Shown here piece after piece: positions 9,862-16,763 of a DNA stretch of 17,074 bases. Numbering within the stretch: position 1 is the stretch's first letter; each line of letters starts with the position of its first letter. The position numbers were made by a program, and so were the translations under genes. Source of the DNA: Saccoglossus kowalevskii (Eukaryota; Hemichordata; Enteropneusta; Harrimaniidae); the NCBI RefSeq assembly GCF_000003605.2, contig NW_003151753.1:542926-559999 (forward strand), given 5' to 3'. The notes beneath the pieces were generated by a model, which was not told the origin of the DNA, did not search any database, and saw nothing but the letters and a program-made list of their open reading frames with translations.

Positions 9862-10785
9862 GAATTACAACATTACATCATGTACACACTGTATGAGTAA
9901 TGTTATTACATCATTGTGAGTGACAAGTTAGAACATTACATCATGTACACACTATGAGTGATGAGTTACATCATGTGTGAGTGATAAGTTATTACATTAC
10001 ATCATGTGTGAGTGATGAGTTATTACATTTCATCATATGTGAGTGATGAGTTACATCATGTGTGAGTGATGAGTTATTACATTTCATCATATGTGAGTGA
10101 TGAGTTATTACATTAATCATGTGTGAGTGATGAGTTACATTACATCATGTGTGAGTGATGAGTTATTACATTACATCATGTGTGAGTGATGAGTTGCATT
10201 ACATCATGTGTGAGTGATGAGTTACATTACATCATGTGTGAGTGATGAGTTACATTACATCATGTGTGAGTGATGAGTTATTACATTACATCATGTGTGA
10301 GTGATGAGTTACATTACATCATGTGTGAGTGATGAGTTATTACATTACATCATGTGTGAGTGATGAGTTGCATTACATCATGTGTGAGTGATGAGTTATT
10401 GCATCATGTGAGTGATGAGTTATTACATTACATCATGTGTGAGTGATGAGTTATTACATTACATCATGTGTGAGTGATGAGTTGCATTACATCATGTGTG
10501 AGTGATGAGTTATTGCATCATGTGAGTGATGAGTTATTACATTACATCATGTGTGAGTGATAAGTTATTGCATCATGTGAGTGATGAGTTATTACATTAC
10601 ATCATGTGTGAGTGATGAGTTATTATATTACATCATGTGTGAGTGATGAGTTGCATTACATCATGTGTGAGTGATAAGTTATTGCATCATGTGAGTGATA
10701 CAATGTAAGTTATTGCATCATGTGAGTGATGAGTTATTACATTACATCATGTGTGAGTAATGAGTTATTACAATACATCAGAAGT
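9862..10785 (+). repeat. Minisatellite of about 30 units with higher-order structure
   Basis: Units of 23-24, 28 or 31 bp share the core catcatgtgtgagtgatgag. The length classes arise from optional att or acatt blocks before the core and loss of one GT. Early units (9862-9967) are diverged (catgtacacactatgagtg) and later ones are nearly uniform. From about unit 15 the order 31-28-24-31 repeats as two consecutive 114-bp blocks (31-28-24-31, 31-28-24-31), after which the order breaks down. One unit near 10700 carries an insert (tacaatgta). There is no open frame through the array, because each unit has in-frame stops such as tga and taa. Confidence 0.95.
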
Positions 10786-10789
10786 GAAA

Positions 10790-11190
10790 CTGCCCACCAA
10801 CCGACAGACACAGTCAGCTGGCGCACACGTGATAATAAAATAAATACGATATTTACTATATGGGGGCCGCCATCTTGAACGCAGCATAAAACTAAATAAG
10901 AGACAAGTTGTGAAACGCGTTTTTCAGATTCCTACAAATCTGGACAAAAATACCAATCTTTCACAGAAATACGATCCGTTGGAGTTATATTAAGCCAACC
11001 GATAACAAAATTCGGCCGAATTGTGCGTTTCTGCGTGGAAAAATCCCTTCCATACGAAAACCTAATTACGCGAAGAACCTAGAACACTTTCTTGGGGTAT
11101 TTGAAACCAAAAATTGTCATTCCAGCTCAGCAGCCAATCAGCGACGGGCTTACAGTTCGATGACAATTTCGACAGACAACAAGAAGAAGC
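10790..11190. promoter_or_regulatory. CpG-enriched, promoter-like segment
   Basis: About two dozen CpG dinucleotides fall in 400 bp, far denser than either flank. Recognisable motifs are an E-box CACGTG (10826-10831), GCCGCCATCTT (10866-10876, the minus-strand YY1 motif AAGATGGCGGC), a 14-bp perfect palindrome AATTCGGCCGAATT (11009-11022), and AGCCAATCAGCG (11132-11143), a strong NF-Y CCAAT box. In animals a directional YY1 site sits just downstream of the start site, so transcription toward lower coordinates would be favoured. The minus-strand ATG inside the YY1 motif reads five codons (MAAPI) to a stop, with a GTAAAT donor-like sequence there. No downstream exon is identified. It could alternatively be a GC-rich transposon body. 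Confidence 0.35.
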
Positions 11191-11639
11191 CATGTAAATG
11201 TATGCACTGTAAAAACTATTTCTTTCACAAGTGGTGAATTACTAAAATCATGTTTTTGTTAGTCCTTGTTTAGACGTAGTCTGAAAATTAGGGGCTTTTG
11301 GATTGACTTCAATGTACTCATTTGAGCATCTGTCCGTGTGTCCATCTCACACATACCTGCACCAATGATGTTCAAGCTTAACTTTTTCCCCACCAGTTCC
11401 CAAAATTCACAAATTTTCATCACAATGTAGTCTCCTTTATAGTCTGTACTTTCCTTCAGAAGATTGGGACAAAAGTAACAATATTTTTTGGAGTAAAAAC
11501 TGAAAATTGACACAAATTTCATCTGTTTGCCAGAGTTTTCCAGAAATATTGAGGGATATTTTTAAAAAATTGCAGACAAATTTGGGTGAGAGAGTCTGGT
11601 GGTTTTACACATATACAGACATTGTATCAGACATATGCA
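11191..11639. other. Degenerate repeat-derived stretch
   Basis: No gene is supported. The minus-strand open frame at 11259-11522 covers sequence with gtccgtgtgtccatctc and related phrases also seen near 13570, so it is probably part of the ancient repeat family that follows. Confidence 0.35.
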
Positions 11640-12320
11640 TATGCACATGCATTTGCTTCACCATCTGATTCAAGATGGCTGAATGGCAGCCATTTTAAAG
11701 CCAAAAATACATGAAGTCACATGATTTCACGTTTCTGGAACCAGATCTCAATCGTGTGTGGACAGATTTGTTTTAAACTTGGTAATACATTGAACGTAAT
11801 AGGTCTTTGATGCACATTGTCATATTTTTTTGATCATGTGCAAAATGGCCAACTGGTGGCCATTTTGTAAAGAGTTGTCCATTTTGTGCAGTTTCTGGTC
11901 CGTATTTCTGATATGCCGAGACTGATCAAGTCTAACACTTCACACTTACATCTGACGTCATAGCGAACATATACATGTACACATGCATTTTTGTCATGAT
12001 CTAATTCATTAAAACCACACATTTTCAGCATTCGGGAACTAATAGAATCTCGTACATAAAGTAAACATACATACAGTATGTACACATGCATTTATTTCAT
12101 GATCTAATTCAAGATGGCCAAAAATGGCGACCATTTTATGCTTAAAATTCATCAAAATCAAGAATTTCTGCCAATCCATACTCGATCTCACTTGTGTGAT
12201 GATGGATTTCACATCAAACTTGGTACACACATTGGACTTAAGGAGACTTTGATGCACATCATTTGGTTTATGCATGCATGTACTGCAACCCCCAGGTATT
12301 CTATTTCCATTGCCATACAA
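11640..12320 (+). repeat. About 440-bp units with ATGGCC palindromes
   Basis: Two diverged units are in register. caagatggc occurs at 11671 and 12110, aaacttggta at 11775 and 12216, and tgatgcacat at 11809 and 12250, each 439-441 bp apart. Between them AAAATGGCCA (11842-11851) and TGGCCATTTT (11857-11866) form a perfect 10-bp inverted repeat with loop ACTGG. The phrase tcatgatctaattca appears at about 11994 and 12096, a separate 102-bp echo. Minus-strand frames at 11834-12320 are translations of this repeat. Sequences of this kind are widespread in marine invertebrate genomes, which is recollection and was not searched. Confidence 0.7.
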
Positions 12321-12800
12321 TTTCCAAGTTTAAATATATAATATTAAAGAAAGACTAAACTAAGAAATGTTGAATTTCCTTAATCCCTAGAATTAAGCCT
12401 GCATTTCCATTTATTCATGCCCAATGTTCCAAACTGACATCTGTTGAGAATTCTCCAAAAATAACAGAAATTAACTTTGTAAGATCTCTGTTGATGTAGC
12501 TCTGTATGTACTCCGTGGAAGTGCTATGCAATGACATCATCATATACTCATGAATATGCAAGAAGTTTTACAATAGTTTACAAAGCACAATGACCTTTCA
12601 GTGGTGAAGCCCCAAAACCAGATGTACAAAACACGCCTGTTTTACACAAGAAAACAGATTCAAATGCATATTATCTTGGTATTTTTATTGGTTGGGTCCA
12701 CATATTTCACTATAATAGTATTTCACCATTGTGTGTTATTTTTTCATTCTAAAAATACATACACTGACCAGAAACAATTATTTATATTGTTTGTACTCAT
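12321..12800. other. AT-rich stretch, no gene supported
   Basis: The open frame at 12601-12804 is hydrophobic and motif-free. A tgacatcatcatatac...gaatatgcaa arrangement (about 12531-12558) resembles the octamer/CRE cluster at 4841 in the opposite orientation. Confidence 0.35.
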
Positions 12801-12823
12801 GTGATATTATTTTTGTTTAAAGC

Positions 12824-13000
12824 GAGAGAGTTGTCACTCGATCGTAGCGTGTTATTTACAAACAAGTGTCAACCCATGAATCTTTGCGTTTTTAGCGCAC
12901 ATTGTTATTATTGCTTAGGACTCAATTCCCGCACGTTCACAGGTTATGACATCGACCCCTCCACTTTAAGTAAAACCAATGAAAAAAAAACAAAAAAAAT
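12824..13000 (+). mobile_element. Possible SINE-like retroposon remnant
   Basis: A CpG-bearing 150-bp block (gcgagagag... to ...cgacccctcc) ends in an A-rich tail (12982-12999, nine A, C, eight A). GGACTCAATTCCCGC (12918-12932) agrees at about 12 of 15 positions with a tRNA T-arm or Pol III B-box. No properly spaced A-box was found, since TAGCGCACATTG at about 12892 lies too close. A 107-residue open frame (12801-13124) spans the block but has no domain. Target duplications were not identified. Confidence 0.2.
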
Positions 13001-13559
13001 CTTGCTCTGGTATACATGTTTGAAACATGTTTTCATACACTTACATGTATGCATCCTTATTGTATATCTTAAATTTAATTCACATTTAAAGGTACATGTG
13101 TTAATTCACCTAAACCATTTGTGAACTTAGCGTTTACATGACATGTGTATATGTATGAAAAATTGTATTGTGTGCTTGGGTGTTATTTAACTTTTACTGT
13201 AGATCTCACTGTATATTTGATATAATAATAAATCACTGTCACCTACTGATTCAGCTTAATGGATAAACTGCTGTGGAATTCACACTCATTTACAAATGAC
13301 TGTTTCCTAGCATTCCCCTGTGTTGGATATGTCTCCCCTACCCTTGTCTGAAATGGTTCATTCCACATTGTAGACAGGATCAGTGTCCTTAGAATGAACT
13401 GAGATCAATTTTTCTCTCAGTCTTGTCTGTAATCACTGTGTTGTCTAGTTTTATAACATCCACATGATATATTGTTTTTTTTCACTGGTAGGGTCATTAG
13501 TTTCATTAAGGTCGGATATCTTACTTTTGCTCACTTTCCTATAGATGGATAGAGTTCTG
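13001..13559. other. AT-rich stretch, no gene seen
   Basis: It contains TACATGTA at 13042 and related catgta words. No repeats or exons could be supported. Confidence 0.4.
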
Positions 13560-14190
13560 TTCATTCATCCTTTTGTCCATCTGTCCATCCATTTGTTGCA
13601 TTTCTCCGAAATTCTTGGATGATTTTGTTTACACTTGTTATATAGTTGATACCTGATGGCATACAATGATGCTCTAGATTTTTGTTCTTAATTAGATACA
13701 AAATGGCCAACTGGTGGCCATATTTGATCAAAAAATAAACATGTAGATTATTATTTCAGTGTTGTGTCGCTGATACTGTTTAAACCTAGAATATAAATGT
13801 ATACATTTACATGTAGAATATACAATGTAAATGGACTGTTGACAATCATAATTTTGCAGGATTTTTTTCACATTTTTCAACTGGTAGTCATTTTTTACAT
13901 CAAATATACTTTGGTCTCTTGTGCTAGTAACTTGAGAATGCAATTACTAAGTTTTTTCAGACTTGCCAATGCATCATTTCACAATGATATTGATTTTTGT
14001 CGTCATCTTATCCAATAGGGCTGACTGGCAGCCATTTTATTTGGTGTGTATCTAAATTTTTTGTCAACTTGTGCATGATTCTGTTCATATATCTCGCATT
14101 CACATTTTCCATTTAAGTCCGAACTTGGTAAACAGGCAGTGTATTAGTTTCATAACAACTACAGCCATTTTATACATGCATGTATTTTTG
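13560..14190 (+). repeat. Second, more decayed block of the ATGGCC-palindrome family
   Basis: It opens with ccttttgtccatctgtccatcc (13570s). caaaatggccaactggtggccat (ending at 13721) matches the palindrome at 11841 almost base for base, including the ACTGG loop. GGCTG-ACTGG-CAGCC (14019-14033) followed by attttat is another version with the same loop. gaacttggtaaaca (about 14123) and cagccattttatacatgca (about 14163) are further family words. Frames at 13728-13943 (minus) and 13797-14018 (plus) are repeat translations. Confidence 0.6.
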
Positions 14191-14387
14191 AACTGAGATG
14201 AATCAGTTTTCCAATTTTGTTGATAAGAAATCTTTATAAATTTTACAGTACAGTGAAGGGCATAAAGCTGTGGTCATTATAAATGTTTTATAAATATACA
14301 TTTTTATAAATCAAAACAGATATTACAATTCAAATTGACCAATCTCGAAATTGTATTGTGACATCATTGTTTAAATAGTTCATGTCA

Positions 14388-14397
14388 TGTTTCACAG
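14388..14397 (+). other. Candidate 3' splice site before the recombinase
   Basis: tgtttcacag ends at 14397. Recognisable recombinase-like residues begin a few codons later. The same frame is closed by a TAA at 14372-14374, and the only in-frame ATG (14387) lies inside the splice-like sequence. An exon starting at 14398 is therefore at least as likely as initiation at 14387. No upstream exon was identified. Confidence 0.35.
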
Positions 14398-14677
14398 GCA
14401 TTACCTAACTTTAGCTTCCTGGACAACCCCACCCACTGCAGTGGTAGCCAAGAAAACCAAGCAGGCTTACAGTACCGCACTCTCACAGTTTTTAACCTTT
14501 GCTAGTGTGCACAATGTGCAATGCTCTATATCTAACCTACCTCCCATTTCAGAAGAGACTGTTGATTTTATTTGTAACTTATTGCAGCAACAGTTTGCAG
14601 TTAAAGGGGTCCACAATAAGGTTAACTTAGCGGGCATCAGGTATGCATATCTAAAGCCGGCTTTTCAAACCCCATGA
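14398..14677 (+). pseudogene. Tyrosine recombinase, N-terminal core-binding part
   Basis: About 92 residues read in one frame to a TGA at 14675. The motif KKTKQAYSTALSQFLTFA resembles the first helix of the SAM-like core-binding domain of tyrosine recombinases (the T..AY..AL..F..F pattern). It is followed by ISEETVDFICNLL and the region around KVNLAGIRYAYL that usually precedes the interdomain linker. This domain grips DNA opposite the catalytic domain. Reading must shift frame at about 14665-14675 to continue into a WGPLERLNLV-like segment, shift again near 14709-14722 to a KGLTRK-like segment, and shift a third time near 14797-14805 to reach the catalytic domain. Each open piece looks like the expected protein, so the breaks are recent, or are sequencing errors. 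Confidence 0.7.
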
Positions 14678-14805
14678 AGTCGGCCTGTGGGGCCCCTTAG
14701 AAAGGTTAAATTTGGTATAAAGGGCTGACACGCAAAATGGGCCAACACCGACAGCCCCGTCTCCCTTTTACTGCAAACATTGTTGCTAAAATGTGTCAGC
14801 TCTAA

Positions 14806-15356
14806 GCAAAGGAATATTCACACCTTTTACAGATGTTTTGCTTCAAGCAGTAGTCTCAGTGGCCTTTATTGTCTTTTTGAGGTGTGGTGAGTTCACCACA
14901 GAGAACGCACAATTTGACAAAAATGTCAATTTATGTCTTGAGAATGTAAGTTTTTGTAGTTCAGATAAAGTTCTTCTGAAGTTAAAAAAAACAGATCTCA
15001 CACTTTTTAAGAATAACTGTTTTTGTCCAGTTACTCCATTGCAGCAGTATATTGCTGCCCGTAAGCGTAGCAATTACCATAACGGACCAAGTGACCCTCT
15101 GTTTATTTCAGAAGACGGTCTACCTTTAACAAGCGCATGCTTTCTGCATTTATTACGCTCCTTACTAAACACAATAGGGGTAGACGCCTCTAAGTACTCA
15201 GATCACTCTTTCCGCATTGGTGCAGCCTCATCAGCAGCACATGCGGGAATTCAGGACCATATGATTAAAACTCTAGGTCGCTGGACCTTGGATACCTACA
15301 ACAGGTATATCCGAGTAGCAGATGACTCAATCTACGGAGCACAATCCGTAATGTAA
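14806..15356 (+). pseudogene. Tyrosine recombinase, catalytic domain
   Basis: The open frame runs from 14793 to a TAA at 15354. Its first codon in the track position is GTG, so it is not a true start and the protein continues from the broken linker. The pentad typical of eukaryotic YRs is visible: Arg in FLRCGEF (14880-14882), a beta-hairpin Lys in KLKKTD, His and Arg in DHSFRIGAA (15204-15206 and 15213-15215), R-W in LGRW in place of the usual His, and the likely nucleophile Tyr in YNRYIR (15306-15308). The enzyme would cut DNA through a 3'-phosphotyrosine bond and rejoin it without synthesis. The catalytic part appears complete, about 180 residues. Only the linker upstream is broken, so no full protein can be made as the sequence stands. 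Confidence 0.85.
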
Positions 15357-15446
15357 TCCGAGTATTGGTTTTGACTTTCTCCCTCATTTTGTTTCCTTTA
15401 ATTTATATTTTTATTGTAATACATCAGTTATCTATATTACTTTGTT

Positions 15447-15452
15447 AATAAA
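15447..15452 (+). terminator. Polyadenylation signal AATAAA
   Basis: AATAAA lies 91 bp after the recombinase stop. T-rich sequence and a tgggtgt (15481-15487) follow within 40 bp, as expected of a downstream element. A second AATAAA at 15955-15960 could serve a longer transcript. Confidence 0.45.
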
Positions 15453-15474
15453 CTATCGTACTTCATTTTTATTT

Positions 15475-15558
15475 ATATCTTGGGTGTCATTCCACAATTT
15501 CATTAGTTTCATTTTGGGTACTTCGCTATTGCTATATGCTCGTATACCCCCAAGATAT
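15475..15558 (+). repeat. 10-bp perfect inverted repeat after the recombinase
   Basis: ATATCTTGGG (15475-15484) and CCCAAGATAT (15549-15558) pair exactly across 64 bases. The pair begins just after the AATAAA signal. It could be a terminal or internal structure of the YR element or a chance stem. Confidence 0.5.
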
Positions 15559-15875
15559 CTCCAGACATAATTTTTCTTTCAAGTATGTATTTTAATAACT
15601 TTTCAGTAACCTTGTCATCATTACTGGGTAGTTGCCAAGCTGAAACCTACCTATAATCAATTAAATAACTTCACGCGGTATCAACATCGCAATAAACAAC
15701 CACATCGCTCTGGATGTTTCAAACAGTCGCAGTCACGCTGCCTCTGACATCTCATTACTAACTTCACAGCAGCGCAGCCTGCTATAACTTTTATACATTC
15801 TTTGTACTAACTCTGTTGTTTTGAATTTATTTCTAATCAGTCGTGTATTTTTCTATATCTTTGCAGTCGCATTAT
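15559..15875. other. Noncoding tail region of the YR element
   Basis: No gene is seen. The segment 15670-15785 has more CpG and C than its surroundings (cgcggtatc, catcgc, agtcgcagtcacgctg), which fits the body of a mobile element and not the AT-rich background. Confidence 0.35.
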
Positions 15876-15958
15876 GGGGGCCGCACCAGGACCATAAATT
15901 AATATTGTATTGGCAGACAGCGCTGTGGTTTTGGTCGAGCCCCCCTTTTTTGCCAATA
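15876..15958 (+). other. Structured GC-rich segment with alternative stems
   Basis: GGGGGCCGCACCAGGACC (15876-15893) can pair with GGTTTTGGTCGAGCCCCC (15927-15944) with 13 Watson-Crick pairs, two G-T pairs and one 3-base internal loop. A second exact stem, TATTGGCA (15908-15915) with TGCCAATA (15951-15958), crosses the first, so the two must be alternatives or a pseudoknot. The perfect palindrome ACAGCGCTGT (15917-15926) sits in the shared loop. A T6 run and AATAAA follow. It may mark the 3' end or a recombination site of the YR element. Confidence 0.45.
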
Positions 15959-15966
15959 AATAAGCT

Positions 15967-16468
15967 TTAACGTATATGAGATCTCGTGTCATAAATATTT
16001 GTTAATAATTTTCCAAACTTCTGTTGTTTTTCCTTGTTGAAAAGTTTATTAAGATAGTTTTCTTGGATTCGTTTTTTCATTTGTTTTATTAGTTTCTTGA
16101 ATCTTTTCTTTTGCATGTCTTAGTCTTAGTTGCATATCAAATGGTAATTTATTTATCAACTTTGCACAAGCCATTAGATCACATTTACTCTGGTTGCATT
16201 GTTTATCAAACTATCAGGGATTCGTTTTTTGTTAGTTTTTGTGAACACTTTAATTGCATTTGATTTTATTTATAATGCATGAAGCTAAATTTTCTAATAG
16301 CTGATTACATGTCTGGGTTTCTATATTCACATTATTATGACTTAAAATTGTCTTATTAAACTCTTCTATTTTATTCAGTATATCTTTTGATGCTAATCAA
16401 TCATGGTATTTAAAAGCAGATAATTTATCCCACTTCCACTTCCTAGGCATTGGCTCTAATTTAGTGTG
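15967..16468 (-). pseudogene. Decayed non-LTR retrotransposon fragment (endonuclease-RT linker)
   Basis: Reading the minus strand from 16468 down gives one frame that resembles the linker between AP-endonuclease and reverse transcriptase in LINE ORF2 proteins. It contains a PRKWKWDKLSAF start, then NKIEEFNKTIL, then NQLLENLASCI. A broken 'PWF' site follows, reading P-stop-stop-FDKQC (16196-16210), then LPFDMQLRLRHAKEKI. After a frameshift near 16085 the next frame continues RIQENYLNKLFNKEKQQ to a TAA at 15967-15969. Five in-frame stops and the frameshift show it is dead. Neither the endonuclease nor the polymerase core is present, so only this piece survives. The clade (CR1, Jockey, RTE or other) cannot be decided. 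It is identified from the pattern of residues and was not searched. Confidence 0.6.
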
Positions 16469-16680
16469 TTCATGTACATGTTGTGTAGTGTGCACATTAA
16501 GTAATATTGAAATGTAAAACTGTGGACTTTGAAATATTCAAATTTGTTGAGAAGGTCAGTTGTTGCTAAGCCATAGTCTACCATACTGTTACCATTCCAG
16601 TGATAACATGTAGTTTCCACAAATATCACCTGCTATGTGACCATTGGAATTCTCAAGTTACAATATTTACAAAGATCACA
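16469..16680. other. AT-rich stretch between mobile elements
   Basis: No gene is seen. The endonuclease domain that should precede the linker of the LINE fragment was not recognised here. Confidence 0.4.
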
Positions 16681-16763
16681 TACCGTATTTCCCTGGGCAA
16701 GCGCCCACCCCCGTTTTCACAAAAGTTACATGTTGGGGACATCCTCGGTTAAACGCCCAGGGT
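16681..16763 (+). mobile_element. GC-rich foldback (MITE-like) element, right copy
   Basis: It begins TACCGTATTTCCCTGGGC and contains aagcgcccaccc, as does the left-edge element read on the opposite strand. CCCTGGGC (16691-16698) and GCCCAGGG (16755-16762) are an exact inverted pair. Its interior differs from the left copy (gttttcacaaaagttacatg), so the two are old or different subfamily members. It is non-coding. Confidence 0.6.

Larger units (their letters stand above)
14398..15470 (+). mobile_element. Tyrosine-recombinase mobile element (Crypton/DIRS/Ngaro-type)
   Basis: This is the body of an element whose only recognisable gene is a eukaryotic tyrosine recombinase, followed by an AATAAA signal. 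No reverse transcriptase, RNase H or methyltransferase is seen upstream, as would be expected in a complete DIRS or Ngaro retrotransposon. It is therefore either a Crypton-like DNA transposon or a 5'-truncated or domesticated relative. Such elements move by strand exchange at short identical sites and usually lack terminal inverted repeats or large target duplications. The true ends are unknown. The structured segment at 15876-15958 may belong to the 3' end. Confidence 0.65.

Noticed and set aside
9862-10785. The tandem array as a CRISPR array.
   Set aside because: Units adjoin without unique spacers and the genome is eukaryotic.
10821-10831. GGCGCACACGT is shared with 16957-16967, suggesting a common promoter element.
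   Set aside because: Only 11 bases match and the flanks differ.
10859-10870. TATGGGGGCCGC is repeated exactly at 15873-15884, suggesting the CpG segment belongs to the recombinase element.
   Set aside because: The match stops at 12 bases on both sides and flanks are unrelated. Several shared 12-mers are expected by chance in 17 kb.
11834-12320. Overlapping minus-strand frames of 85 and 93 residues as a possible gene.
   Set aside because: Both are translations of the ATGGCC-palindrome repeat family, overlap each other in different frames, and have no domain.
12801-13124. A 107-residue plus-strand frame, the second longest in the window.
   Set aside because: It runs through an A-rich tail and T-rich DNA, has no recognisable motif and no convincing exon edges.
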